From Micromonospora sp. MW-13 (lineage in GTDB: Bacteria > Actinomycetota > Actinomycetes > Mycobacteriales > Micromonosporaceae): a stretch of 64,000 bases of DNA. The position numbers and the translations under genes were made by a program. The DNA lies in assembly GCF_003434305.1 (NCBI RefSeq), contig NZ_QKKX01000030.1, forward strand, positions 124,001-188,000, read 5' to 3'. Position 1 is the first letter of the stretch. Every line of letters begins with the position of its first letter. The notes below the pieces were generated by a model. The model was not told the DNA's origin. It did no database searches and saw only the letters and a program-made list of their open reading frames with translations. Shown one piece after another: positions 20,415 to 28,996 of the stretch.

Positions 20415-21060
20415 CCCCGCCGGCCCCGGCCACCCGGACGCGGCCGGCGGTCGACCCGTCGCCAGGTCAGTTACCTCGCGCCTATCCACCACCCGCATAC
20501 CGCGACGTCAGTGACATCGCGGCGCCCCGGCCGCGCCCGAGCGGTCCACCGGGATGGTGCCGGGCCGACGAGGAGCATCGTCGTCGGCCAGCCCTTGGTC
20601 CCCTTACCGGTGAAGTACTCCGCTTTGGCGATGATTGTGACTTTTTGCTTGCCGACCGGCGGTGTGAAGGTCGAATCGGAGAAGGGCAGGCGGCTGCTGG
20701 CGAGGATGACCGCACCGGCGTCGGGCACGTGGTGCAGACCCTCGACCCGAGGGTGGAAGATCAGCCTCGGCAGGGACCGGGGATGGCGTACTTCATCAGC
20801 CAGTACAGGGCCGGTGGCCGTCCCGAGAGGGCAGCCACGCCGCCACCGCCCGCCCGGGCTGGCGGGGCCCTCGGCCCGCCCCGGGGCGGGCCCGCGGGGA
20901 CGCCGTCGGCGAGCGGGACTGTCGGGCATGAGCCTACGAACCGGGAGCGGCACGCCACAACGCACTCCCGGAACGGGGCCCCGACGTGTCACGATTCAGG
21001 GCACGGCGTACGGGGCGCCGGGACAACCGCACCGCGAGGTGCTCCGAGGGAGGATGTCCG
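20415..21060. other. Long gap holding only a decayed plsC
   Basis: About 650 bases between the cyclase and the next gene. The middle contains minus-strand plsC remnants; the rest shows no coding pattern. The last 10 bases carry the RBS (GAGGGAGGAT) of the following gene. Confidence 0.6.
20576..20811 (-). pseudogene. plsC: Frameshifted, truncated 1-acyl-sn-glycerol-3-phosphate acyltransferase
   Basis: Two minus-strand frames together spell the start of a PlsC: ALYWLMKYAIPGP in one frame (about 20811-20770), then, after a shift, LPRLIFHPRVEGLHHVPDAG, AVILASSRLPFSDSTF and KVTIIAKAEYFTGKGTKGW in another. Intact enzymes read 'ILASNHLSFSD', with the catalytic His of HxxxxD; here it is SSRLPFSD, so the histidine is gone. 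Similarity ends at about residue 75 of ~230. It lies between the aroG/RNase AS side and the glucokinase side, where mycobacteria have plsC (Rv2182c), so it looks like the ancestral copy decaying in place. Confidence 0.7.
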
Positions 21061-21888
21061 GTGTCAGCGGGTGGGGCCCGCCGGGGGCGGCGGGACAACG
21101 GGCTCGACGCGAGCGAGTACGCCGTCGCCGGCGACGTGGATCCGCGCGTCGGCGAGCACCTGCTCGACGTGCTGGCCGCCGGCGGCATCGCGGCGTACCT
21201 CCAGCCGTCGGCCGACCTGAACCCCGTCACCCGCACCACCACCGTGCCGGCCCGGCCGGTCGACCGGCTCTACGTCGACCGGTCCCACCTGACCACGGCG
21301 CGCGACTACCTCACCCAGCTCACCGACGAGACCCCCGCCGAGCCGACCCGGGACGAGCCGGACGTCGACGCCGAGTGGGCCCGCATCGTGGCCGGCTTCC
21401 ACACCACCCCGGCCGCCGGGGCACATCCCTGGCCAGCGGCGGAGGACGTCGACGACGAACCGGGCGAGCCGGCGGCGGGCGGGACCGGCCGGGCCGGGAT
21501 GGACGAGGGTGGCACCGCCACCGACGTGCGCCGGCTGCCCTGGGCCGCCGACATCTCCGGCGTCTCCGTCGGCCGGGGCCGGCAGGACGAGCCGTCGCTG
21601 CTGGACGGGTTGGACACCTTCGGCGCCGACCTGCCCGACGACGCGGAGGAGCGCTACCACCCGCCGCCACCCCCGCCGCTGCCCCGGATCTCCAAGTACG
21701 CGGTGGCCGGCGTGCTCGCCATCATCGTCGGCTTCGTGCTCTTCCTGGAGCCGTCGCTGCTGCCGGTGGACAAGTCGGTGGTCACCCTGTTCGGGTTCAC
21801 CGGGATACTGGCCGGCTTCGTGACGCTGATCTGGCGGCTGCGCCCCGACGACTCCGACGACGACCCGGACGACGGCGCCCGGGTCTGA
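21061..21888 (+). CDS. Conserved membrane protein, unknown function
   Basis: A 275-residue protein. The N-terminal third has a soluble alpha/beta-looking part (EYAVAGDVDPRVGEHLLDVL, YLQPSADLNPVTRTT, DRLYVDRSHLTTARDYL) reminiscent of DUF2007-type signal-transducing domains. An acidic disordered linker follows, then a Pro-run and two membrane helices (SKYAVAGVLAIIVGFVLFLE, VTLFGFTGILAGFVTLIWRL), ending with an acidic tail (PDDSDDDPDD). The topology puts the soluble domain and tail on the same side, probably cytosolic. The GTG at 21061 is chosen because GAGGGAGGAT lies 5-6 nt upstream; an earlier in-frame start at 20986 lacks this. No function assigned. Confidence 0.7.
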   Translation: MSAGGARRGRRDNGLDASEYAVAGDVDPRVGEHLLDVLAAGGIAAYLQPSADLNPVTRTTTVPARPVDRLYVDRSHLTTARDYLTQLTDETPAEPTRDEPDVDAEWARIVAGFHTTPAAGAHPWPAAEDVDDEPGEPAAGGTGRAGMDEGGTATDVRRLPWAADISGVSVGRGRQDEPSLLDGLDTFGADLPDDAEERYHPPPPPPLPRISKYAVAGVLAIIVGFVLFLEPSLLPVDKSVVTLFGFTGILAGFVTLIWRLRPDDSDDDPDDGARV

Positions 21889-22120
21889 CCCACCCGGCGC
21901 GGAGGCGGGCCCCAGGCCGAGGGGCAGCAGGTCCACCCTCCGTCGCGTACCGTTCCCGGGCACGGACGCCGGGTGCCCGAATTGCGGGACGCCCACCGCC
22001 CTCCGCGAAAGGCGTAACAGTGGTGTAACTTACTGTCAGTAGGAATACCGCTGTACGTCACTTCCCCCACTGACTGCCCGGTTGTTCCTCGCTCGTGGTG
22101 GTCGGTCTCTGCTGATCGGA

Positions 22121-23548
22121 ATGCCCGAGATGCGACAGAGTTCACTCGTGGTGGTGGCCAACCGCCTCCCCATCGACGACAGTGTGGCGCCCGATGGCGC
22201 CTGCGAGTGGCGACGCAGCCCCGGTGGGCTGGTGAGCGCCCTGCATCCCCTGCTCCGGCACACCCCGGCCACCTGGGTCGGCTGGGCGGGCGGCACCGGT
22301 CCGGCGCCGGCCCTGCCCGACGTCGACCGCGTCCGGATGCACACCGTGCCGCTGAGCTCCGAGGATCTCCGCGACCACTACGAGGGCTTCGCCAACTCGA
22401 CCCTGTGGCCGCTGTACCACGACGCGGTCGAGCAGCCCGAGTACCACCGCCGCTGGTGGGAGGCGTACCAGCGGGTCAACCAGCGGTTCGCCGAGGCGAC
22501 GGCCGAGGTGGCCGAGCGGGGCGCGGTGGTCTGGGTGCAGGACTACCACCTGCAACTGGTCCCCGGCCTGCTCCGCGAGCTGCGTCCCGACCTGCGGATC
22601 GGCTTCTTCCTGCACGTGCCGTTCCCGCCGCCGGAGCTGTTCATGCAGCTTCCCCGCCGGGCCGAGCTGCTGCGCGGCATGCTCGGCGCCGACCTGATCG
22701 GCTTCCAGCGCGCCCAGGCCGCGCACAACTTCGCCCAGCTGGTGGCCAAGGTGCTGGAGCTGCCGGCGACCGACCGGCGGATCGCCGTCGGCGACCGGGT
22801 GGTCCGGATCGGGGCGTTCCCGGTCTCGATCGACACCGCCGAGATGGCCGCGCTGGCGAGCCGCCCCGACGTGGCCGCCCGGGCCCGGCGGCTGCGCCAC
22901 GACCTCGGCGACCCGGACCACGTCATCCTCAGCGTCGACCGGATGGACTACACCAAGGGCATCGAGCAGCGGCTCAAGGCGTACAGCGAGCTGCTGGCCA
23001 GCGGGCACGTCAAGGTGCGCGACACGGTGCTGGTGCAGGTGGCGGTGCCCAGCCGGGAGCGGGTGACGCAGTACCAGATCCTCCGCGACCGGGTCGAGCG
23101 CGAGGTGGGGCGGATCAACGGCGAGTTCGGCCGGGTCGGCGAGCCCGCCATCCACTACCTCACCCAGCCGTTCGACCGGGCCGAACTGGCCGCGCTCTAC
23201 CGGATCGCCGACGTGATGGCGGTGACCCCGCTGCGGGACGGGATGAACCTGGTCGCGAAGGAGTACGTGGCGGCGCGGGTGGACGACACCGGCGCGCTGC
23301 TGCTCAGCGAGTTCGCCGGCACGGCGGCGGAGCTGTCGCAGGCGTACCTGGTCAACCCGCACGACCTGGAAGGGCTCAAGCAGGAGCTGCTGACCGCGCT
23401 CCAGGCCGACCCGGCCGACGTCACCGCCCGGATGCGGGCGATGCGCGAGCACCTGCACCGCAACGACATCCTCGCCTGGGCGCGTTCCTACCTCAGCGCG
23501 CTCGACGACGGGGGCTCACTGCTGAACCACATCAGCACGACCGGCTGA
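22121..23548 (+). CDS. otsA: Trehalose-6-phosphate synthase (GT20)
   Basis: Transfers glucose from UDP-/GDP-/ADP-glucose to glucose-6-phosphate, the first step of the OtsAB trehalose pathway in the cytosol. The 475-residue protein has LVVVANRLPIDDSV at the N-terminus, VWVQDYHLQLVPGLLR, IGFFLHVPFPPPELF, SVDRMDYTKGIEQRL and the C-terminal PLRDGMNLVAKEYVAARVDD, the full set of GT20 landmarks. Actinobacterial OtsA can prefer ADP-glucose. The start could be the ATG at 22121 or 22130; neither has a strong RBS. No otsB phosphatase is adjacent. A bidirectional terminator follows. Confidence 0.95.
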   Translation: MPEMRQSSLVVVANRLPIDDSVAPDGACEWRRSPGGLVSALHPLLRHTPATWVGWAGGTGPAPALPDVDRVRMHTVPLSSEDLRDHYEGFANSTLWPLYHDAVEQPEYHRRWWEAYQRVNQRFAEATAEVAERGAVVWVQDYHLQLVPGLLRELRPDLRIGFFLHVPFPPPELFMQLPRRAELLRGMLGADLIGFQRAQAAHNFAQLVAKVLELPATDRRIAVGDRVVRIGAFPVSIDTAEMAALASRPDVAARARRLRHDLGDPDHVILSVDRMDYTKGIEQRLKAYSELLASGHVKVRDTVLVQVAVPSRERVTQYQILRDRVEREVGRINGEFGRVGEPAIHYLTQPFDRAELAALYRIADVMAVTPLRDGMNLVAKEYVAARVDDTGALLLSEFAGTAAELSQAYLVNPHDLEGLKQELLTALQADPADVTARMRAMREHLHRNDILAWARSYLSALDDGGSLLNHISTTG

Positions 23549-23581
23549 CCGGCCCGGCCCTCGGGGGTCAGGCCGGGCCGG
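23549..23581. terminator. Bidirectional terminator between otsA and hydrolase gene
   Basis: An 11-bp perfect stem (23549-23559 with 23571-23581), 11-base loop. The hydrolase stop codon lies in the loop, so the two convergent genes share it. Confidence 0.75.
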
Positions 23582-24392
23582 GCTCCTTCTCCAGCCAGTC
23601 CAGGATGGCGTCGATCGGCTCCCGCCAGCGGGCGTCCAGCATCAGGTCGTGCCCCATCCCGGGGAAGAGCAGCGGCGCGCCGCCGTGCCGCCGGGCGGCC
23701 CGGGTCAGCGCGGCCGGCGGGACCACCCGGTCGTCGGGGCTGCCCAGCACCAGCACCGGGGGGTGGCCCACGGCCGGCTCCGGGGAGCGGTGGGTCAGCA
23801 ACTGCCACTGCGCGCGCCTTCCGGCCCGGCCGAGCCGGGAGGCGTACCGGCGGGCCTCGGCGTCGGGCAGCTCGCGGCTGAACAGCTGCCGGCGGCTCAG
23901 CCGCAGCCCGCCGCCGACCAGGGCGGGCAGGGTGCCGCCGGGATTGCGGCGCAGCGCGGCGCCCAGCGTCCCCCAGTCGCCGAGCACCGGCGCGACCAGC
24001 ACCGCCGCCCGGGCCGGGTAGCGGGCCAGGGCATGCCGGACCACCAGGGCCCCGGCGCCGTGCCCCACCAGCACCGCCTGGCGCGGCAGGCCCGCCGCCA
24101 CCTGCGTCACGTCGTGGGTGTACGCCCGCAGCGTCGCCTCCGGCGCCGGCTCGCTGCCGCCGTGCCCGCGCAGGCTCAGCGCGTACGCCGGGAAGCCGCG
24201 CCCGGCGGCGTGCTCCAGCCAGTGCTCGGCGAACGCCCACGCCCCGTGCCCGAAGCCGGGCACGAACAGCAGCGGGGGGCGGCCCTGCTCCAGCTCGGGG
24301 AGCGCGCTGAGCACCTCGCGGCGGGCCGGGCGGACCGGGCGGGCCCACTCCCGGCCGCGCATGATCCGCACCCGTTCCCCGCCGCCGCTCAC
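23568..24392 (-). CDS. Alpha/beta hydrolase, translationally coupled to the flavin monooxygenase
   Basis: A 274-residue alpha/beta-hydrolase-fold protein. LLFVPGFGHGAWAF provides the oxyanion-hole loop and ALSLRGHGGSEPAP follows the second strand. The nucleophile elbow reads VLVGHGAGALVVRHAL: Gly-His-Gly-Ala-Gly, where most esterases have G-x-S-x-G, so the usual serine is replaced. The acid and base are present (LGSPDDRVVPP, FPGMGHDLMLD). The GTG at 24392 overlaps the monooxygenase stop as GTGA with GGAGGAG 4 nt upstream. An alternative ATG is at 24362. The altered nucleophile makes activity uncertain. Confidence 0.78.
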   Translation of the reverse strand: MSGGGERVRIMRGREWARPVRPARREVLSALPELEQGRPPLLFVPGFGHGAWAFAEHWLEHAAGRGFPAYALSLRGHGGSEPAPEATLRAYTHDVTQVAAGLPRQAVLVGHGAGALVVRHALARYPARAAVLVAPVLGDWGTLGAALRRNPGGTLPALVGGGLRLSRRQLFSRELPDAEARRYASRLGRAGRRAQWQLLTHRSPEPAVGHPPVLVLGSPDDRVVPPAALTRAARRHGGAPLLFPGMGHDLMLDARWREPIDAILDWLEKEPGPA

Positions 24393-25795
24393 TTCTCCTC
24401 CAGGTCGTACATCGCGCGCTGCACGGCGCGCAGGTAGTCGGCGTGGCCGACCTCGAACCAGTGCCGGCTGCTGTCCTTGACCCTGCCGGAGTAGCGTTCG
24501 CCGACCCCGGCCGTGACCCGCTTCGCGAACGCGGCGGCCCGGTCCGGCCGGGTGAGGCGCAGCGTGAGCAGCCGGGCGAAGAGCACGCTCTGCCAGTGCG
24601 ACAGGGGGAAGAGACCCGAGTCGGGCTGGAGCAGGCCGGCGACGGCGAGGGTCGGGTGGCCGGGGGCGAAGGCGTTGAGCCACAGCCGGGGCCGGCCCGA
24701 CCCGTCGGCGTCGCCGAGGATCCTCGGGTCGAGGAACTCGAAGCGGGGAAGGTACCCGGTGGCGAAGACGACCAGCTCCGGCTCGATCTGGCGGCCGTCG
24801 GTCAGCTCCACCGCCTTGGTGTGGAACCGGGCCACGTCCGGCACCGGAGCGATCTCGCCGTGCCCGACGTAGTAGACGAGCTGGCTGTTGGCGATCGGGT
24901 GGGTCTCGTAGACCCGGTGGTCGGGCTTGGGCAGGCCGAACCGGGTCAGGTCGCCGACGGTGAGCCGCAGCGTCCAGTGGTAGAGCCACTGCCGCACCCG
25001 CAGCGGCAGCCGCAACGCCAGCAGGGTGTCGTTGACCTGGTCGGCGGGGCGGCCGAGGACGTACTTCGGGGCGTACCAGTAGCCGCGGCGGGTCGAGTGC
25101 CAGCAGTGCGACGCCTGCTGGGCCGCCTCGACCGCGATGTCGCAGCCGGTGTTGCCGGCCCCGACGACCAGCACCCGCTTGCCGCGCAGCTGGGCCGGGT
25201 CCTTGTAGGACGAGGCGTGCATGATCTCGCCCCGGAACTCCTCCAGCCCCTCGTAGCGGGGTAGCTTCGGCGACCAGTTGTGGCCGTTGGCGACCACCAC
25301 TGCGGCGTACCGGGAGGTGCGCTCCGGGCCGTACCCGCCGGTGCTGCGGGTGGTGACGTCCCAGCGCTCGCCGGCGACCGGCTCGACCCGGACCACCTCC
25401 GTGCCGAACCAGACGTGCTGGCGCAGGTCGAAGTGGTCGGCGTAGCGCTCGAAGTAGGACAGCAACTGGCTGTGGTGCGGGTAGTCCGGCCAGTCGTCCG
25501 GCATCGGGAAGTCGGGGAACTGGGTGAACGGCCGCGACGAGATCAGGTGGGTGCTGGCGTACACGGGGCTGCGGTCGTGCCGCCAGTTCCACCCGCCGCC
25601 GATGCCGGTCTCCCGTTCGTAGCAGTCGACGCCGAAACCGTGTTCGCGCAGGTTCTTCATTGCGGTCAGGCCGCTTGCCCCGGCCCCGATGACGCAGACC
25701 GTGTCGCCCCGGTCGGATACGGTGCGGCCGTCCCGGGTCGGGGTGAGCGCCGTCGCTTCCGGCTCGGGGCGGCCAGGGTCGGTGGAGGGGGACAC
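24389..25795 (-). CDS. Flavin-containing monooxygenase (FMO/BVMO class B)
   Basis: FAD- and NADPH-dependent monooxygenase of 468 residues. FAD Rossmann motif VCVIGAGASGLTAMKNL (GAGASG at 37-42). FMO signature FRGEIMHASSYKD, matching FxGxxxHxxxY/F. NADPH Rossmann VLVVGAGNTGCDIAVEAA, and FATGYLPRFEFLDPR (the FATGY motif). The Y/F ending of the signature points to the N-/S-oxygenating FMO type, though some act as Baeyer-Villiger enzymes. The GTG at 25795 has AAGGAG 6 nt upstream. It heads a two-gene unit with the overlapping alpha/beta hydrolase, which suggests stepwise oxidation and hydrolysis of one substrate. Confidence 0.92.
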   Translation of the reverse strand: MSPSTDPGRPEPEATALTPTRDGRTVSDRGDTVCVIGAGASGLTAMKNLREHGFGVDCYERETGIGGGWNWRHDRSPVYASTHLISSRPFTQFPDFPMPDDWPDYPHHSQLLSYFERYADHFDLRQHVWFGTEVVRVEPVAGERWDVTTRSTGGYGPERTSRYAAVVVANGHNWSPKLPRYEGLEEFRGEIMHASSYKDPAQLRGKRVLVVGAGNTGCDIAVEAAQQASHCWHSTRRGYWYAPKYVLGRPADQVNDTLLALRLPLRVRQWLYHWTLRLTVGDLTRFGLPKPDHRVYETHPIANSQLVYYVGHGEIAPVPDVARFHTKAVELTDGRQIEPELVVFATGYLPRFEFLDPRILGDADGSGRPRLWLNAFAPGHPTLAVAGLLQPDSGLFPLSHWQSVLFARLLTLRLTRPDRAAAFAKRVTAGVGERYSGRVKDSSRHWFEVGHADYLRAVQRAMYDLEEK

Positions 25796-25899
25796 CGGAT
25801 TCTCCTTATGTGCGGCACGAGTGCCGGTCGCTGCGAGATCCTTCCGGTAACCCGACCGGTTTGTCCAGCCCCTGTGGAGGGCCGGGCACCCCGGGACGG

Positions 25900-26604
25900 T
25901 CAGTCGGCCGCCGGCAGCAGCAGGTCGACCAGGACCGGGAAGTGGTCGCTGGCGCGGCGGGTCTGCGGGGTGTCCACCACGTCGTAGTCGACCACGGTGA
26001 TCCGGGGGTCGACGAAGACCGAGTCGATCCGTCGGCGTGGGTCGGCGCACGAGTAGGTGTGCCGGTCGGCCCGGTCGGCCGCGACCGCCGCGTCGGTCAG
26101 CCCCTGCCCCACGGTCGCCCAGGCCGGGCCGTCGGGGCCCTCGTTGAGGTCGGCGCCGGCCACCACGGGCAGGTCGGCGGCGGCCAACTCCCGCTTGAAC
26201 GCCGCCGCCTGGGCGGGCCGCTCGGCCGGGTCGGTGGACAGGTGCGAGCCGGCCAGCAGGAACCGGGCCGCGCCCACCCGGCACTCGGCGTACGCCGCGC
26301 CGCGCAGGTGCCGGCCCGGGGTCAGCGGGTAGCGCTGGCAGCGGGTGTCGAGCACCCGCACCCGCAGGCTGGTCAGCAGCAGGTTGCCCAGCGACGGCAG
26401 CCCGCCGGCGGCGACCACCAGCCCGAACGACTCGGCCAGCGTGGCCGACTTCTGCCGCCACCGGAACCGCCGGGGGGCCTCCTGCACGATCACCACGTCC
26501 GGCGCGGCCTCGCGGACCACCGCGGCCAGCGCGGCGGTGTCGTCGCGCTGGCTGTGGATGTTGTACGACACGACGCGCAGCGGCACGCCCGCGTTCTCGC
26601 TCAC
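25900..26604 (-). CDS. Endonuclease/exonuclease/phosphatase (EEP) family protein
   Basis: A 234-residue metal-dependent phosphodiesterase/nuclease fold. It has LRVVSYNIHSQ (Asn of the catalytic strand), VIVQEAPRRFRWR with the metal-binding Glu, LLAGSHLSTDPAERPAQ, VVAGADLNEGP (Asp-x-Asn), IDSVFVD and the closing RRASDHFPVLVDLLL with the catalytic Asp-His. All EEP residues are present. No signal peptide. The substrate could be nucleic acid, an inositol phosphate or a phospholipid. GTG start 11 bases after the glucokinase stop, so likely co-transcribed with it. Confidence 0.88.
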   Translation of the reverse strand: MSENAGVPLRVVSYNIHSQRDDTAALAAVVREAAPDVVIVQEAPRRFRWRQKSATLAESFGLVVAAGGLPSLGNLLLTSLRVRVLDTRCQRYPLTPGRHLRGAAYAECRVGAARFLLAGSHLSTDPAERPAQAAAFKRELAAADLPVVAGADLNEGPDGPAWATVGQGLTDAAVAADRADRHTYSCADPRRRIDSVFVDPRITVVDYDVVDTPQTRRASDHFPVLVDLLLPAAD

Positions 26605-26615
26605 CCGGGCCCGCC

Positions 26616-27563
26616 TCAGAGCCGGCGGGCCAGGTCGGCGGCGCCGATCACGCCGGCGGTGTTGCCCAGCTCGGCGGGGAGCACCTCGGCGACCGGGAGC
26701 CGGCTGCGCTGGGCCAGCGCGCCTGCGAAGGACCGCCGGGTCGGGCCGAGCAGCAGGTCGCCGGCCTCGACGACGCCGCCGCCGACGACCAGCACCTGCG
26801 GGTCGAGAATCTGCGCCATGTCGGCGAGGCTGGTGCCGAGCCAGCGCCCGACCTGGGCGAACGCCTCGGCGGACACGGGGTCGCCGCCCTGGGCGGCGGC
26901 GGTCACCATCGGGCCGGTGACTGCCTCGGCGTCGCCGCCGGCCAGCTCCAGCAGGGCGGTGGCCCGGTGCGGCTCCTGGCGGGCGGCGGCCCGGGCGAAC
27001 CGGACCAGGGCGCTGCCGCTGGCGTACTGCTCGATGCAGCCGAGCCGGCCGCAGCCGCACTGGTGGCCGTCGGGGACGGTGAGCATGTGGCCCAGCTCGG
27101 CGGCGATGCCGTTGGCGCCGCGCACCAGTTCGCCGCCGAGCACGATGCCGCCGCCGACGCCGGTGCCGATGGTGAACATGACCATCGAGTCGTCGGCGTG
27201 CCGGGCCGCGCCGTAGCGGAACTCGGCCCAGGCCGCCACGTTGCCGTCGTTCTCCACGATCACCGGCAGGCCGGTCGCGGTGCTGACGTACTCGCGCAGC
27301 GGCTCGTCGCGCCAGGCCAGGTTCGGGGCGAAGAGGACGGTGGAGCGGCTGGCGTCGATCCAGCCGGCCGCGCCGATGCCGACGGCGCCGACCTGCCGGC
27401 CGGCGGCGAGTTCGGTGACCACCTCGATGATGACGTCCCGGGTCTTGGCCACGTTGTCGGCGGGGGTGTCCCGTCGGGCCTGCACGAGAACCCTGCCGGT
27501 GTCGTCCACGACACCGCCGGCCACCTTCGTGCCACCGACGTCGACTCCGATGGTCAGCGTCAC
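26616..27563 (-). CDS. glk: ROK-family glucokinase
   Basis: Phosphorylates glucose with ATP in the cytosol; in streptomycetes the orthologue GlkA is also needed for carbon catabolite repression. The 315 residues contain TIGVDVGGTKVAGGVVD (phosphate-binding loop), VENDGNVAAWAEFRYGA with the catalytic Asp, FTIGTGVGGGIVLGG, and the ROK signature with the zinc-binding cluster GCGRLGCIEQYASG plus the upstream AAELGHM histidine. No N-terminal HTH, so it is an enzyme rather than a ROK repressor. GTG start after GGGGAG. Confidence 0.93.
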   Translation of the reverse strand: MTLTIGVDVGGTKVAGGVVDDTGRVLVQARRDTPADNVAKTRDVIIEVVTELAAGRQVGAVGIGAAGWIDASRSTVLFAPNLAWRDEPLREYVSTATGLPVIVENDGNVAAWAEFRYGAARHADDSMVMFTIGTGVGGGIVLGGELVRGANGIAAELGHMLTVPDGHQCGCGRLGCIEQYASGSALVRFARAAARQEPHRATALLELAGGDAEAVTGPMVTAAAQGGDPVSAEAFAQVGRWLGTSLADMAQILDPQVLVVGGGVVEAGDLLLGPTRRSFAGALAQRSRLPVAEVLPAELGNTAGVIGAADLARRL

Positions 27564-27639
27564 CGCTGCCACTCCCCTCTGCTGTGCTGCCCGGCACCGG
27601 CACGGCGAACCGCCGTGGGTGGGCCGGGATGTCCGGTGG

Positions 27640-28326
27640 TCAGGCCCCGTCGCCTGGTGCGTCCTCGCCCGCGCTGCCGGGTGTCCGCGAGGCGGGCACC
27701 ACGGGTCGGCCGGCCGGTGGCCGGGGAGCCCCCGGCGCGTCCGGCCCGGCGTCGTCGACGGGCGGCACGACGGCGGCCGGAACGCCCGGACCCTCTCCCC
27801 GGGTCGCGGCGGACCACACGTCGTCCTGCTCCGGCGCCGGCTGAGAATCATGCCCGGTACGGGTGGCCTCGCGCCACACATGATCGCCCGACCCCTGGTC
27901 CGCTCCGGTGCGGGGCGGGGCGGGAGAGGACTCCTCCGGCTCCGGCGGGCGGTGGGCGGGGTCCCCGGCCGAGGCGAACGCGCGCAGCAGGCTGGCCACG
28001 CCGGCCGCCAGATCGCCCGCTCCGGTGGCGAGCCGCTCGGCGAATTCCGGACTCGGGTCACGCAACGCCGCGATACCGCGACAGACCGGGCAGATACAGC
28101 ATTCTGCCGCGCCGGTGGCGAAACCGCCCCGGCCGGCCCCGGCGGGCCCACCGGCCGCCCGCCCGCCGCCACTGTGACCGAGGACACTCGACAGGATCCC
28201 ACCGACCGGACCCCACGGACCCGCCCCGGAACCGGAACCAGCGCCGGCCAACCTGGCCGCCGCGAGCACCGTGGCGACCAGCCGCTCCGCCTCTTCCCGG
28301 GCCGAACCCGGCTCAGTACCCCCCAT
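27640..28326 (-). CDS. Conserved protein with CxxC motif, unknown function
   Basis: A 228-residue, mostly low-complexity protein. The one folded-looking segment is an N-terminal helix (GSAREEAERLVATVLAAARL) and a cysteine-containing stretch AECCICPVCRGIAALRDPSP followed by EFAERLATGAGDLAAGVASL. The C-terminal half is Pro/Asp-rich and disordered, with two short repeats of a D-(H)VW-x-AT type. ATG start with GAGGAG in front. It lies between the SRPBCC gene and glk, the position of a small conserved gene in other actinobacteria. Possibly a metal-binding scaffold; no function is established. Confidence 0.65.
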   Translation of the reverse strand: MGGTEPGSAREEAERLVATVLAAARLAGAGSGSGAGPWGPVGGILSSVLGHSGGGRAAGGPAGAGRGGFATGAAECCICPVCRGIAALRDPSPEFAERLATGAGDLAAGVASLLRAFASAGDPAHRPPEPEESSPAPPRTGADQGSGDHVWREATRTGHDSQPAPEQDDVWSAATRGEGPGVPAAVVPPVDDAGPDAPGAPRPPAGRPVVPASRTPGSAGEDAPGDGA

Positions 28327-28369
28327 GGTCGGCTCCTCTACCGTGCCGGGCGCGCCGCAGCCGGTCGCG

Positions 28370-28825
28370 TCACCGCGCCGCACCGGATTCCTCTACCCGG
28401 CGCTTGAGCTGCTTCAACGCCGTATCCATGATCATTTTTTCGGCCTTGCGCCGAAACATGCCGAGCATGCCCACGGAGAGCTCCACCTCCAGGGTGTAGG
28501 TCACCGTGGTCGTCCCGTCCGGGTTGCCCACCAGGTCGTACGACCCGTGCTGGGAACGCTGCATCTTCGAGGGCGTCACCAGGCGCCACTCGATGCGGGT
28601 CAGGTCCTCGGAGTACTCGTAGGCGAGCAGGTACTCGTCGGCCAGCACCCCGGCGTCGATGGTGAACCGGACCTGGCTGGCGTAGCCGTCCTCGTACTCC
28701 TCGACGACCTCGGCCCGGCGCATCGCCTCGGTCCACTCGGGGTAGCGCGCGAAGTCGCAGATCACCGCCGCCACCCGCTGCGGTGACGCGCCGATGACGA
28801 TCGACTGGGTGGAGGAGTCCGCCAT
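28370..28825 (-). CDS. SRPBCC-fold (polyketide cyclase/dehydrase-like) protein
   Basis: A 151-residue START-like protein, counterpart of M. tuberculosis Rv2185c. It begins MADSSTQSIVIGASPQRVAA with the usual DFARYPEWTEAMRRAEVVEE motif, and ends with the long C-terminal helix FRRKAEKMIMDTALKQLKRR. The fold binds hydrophobic ligands in a deep pocket; no catalytic motif is evident. It is divergent from the FadD15-type ligase, as in mycobacteria, which hints at a lipid-related role. Its stop is 44 bases before the start of the CxxC-protein gene. Confidence 0.88.
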   Translation of the reverse strand: MADSSTQSIVIGASPQRVAAVICDFARYPEWTEAMRRAEVVEEYEDGYASQVRFTIDAGVLADEYLLAYEYSEDLTRIEWRLVTPSKMQRSQHGSYDLVGNPDGTTTVTYTLEVELSVGMLGMFRRKAEKMIMDTALKQLKRRVEESGAAR

Positions 28826-28996
28826 GGGGGGAGGCTACCCGGCGGCGGGCCGGCGCGCCCCGCCCCCGGACCGGGTCGGGGGAAACGCCCCGGCAACCTC
28901 CCTACCGTAACCACCTGGACGGGCGGGTAGGTTTCGACGTAGCCGACCCGTCCGGGCCCCGGCCCGCCCGGCCAGTGCGAGCACGAGGGAGTGCAG

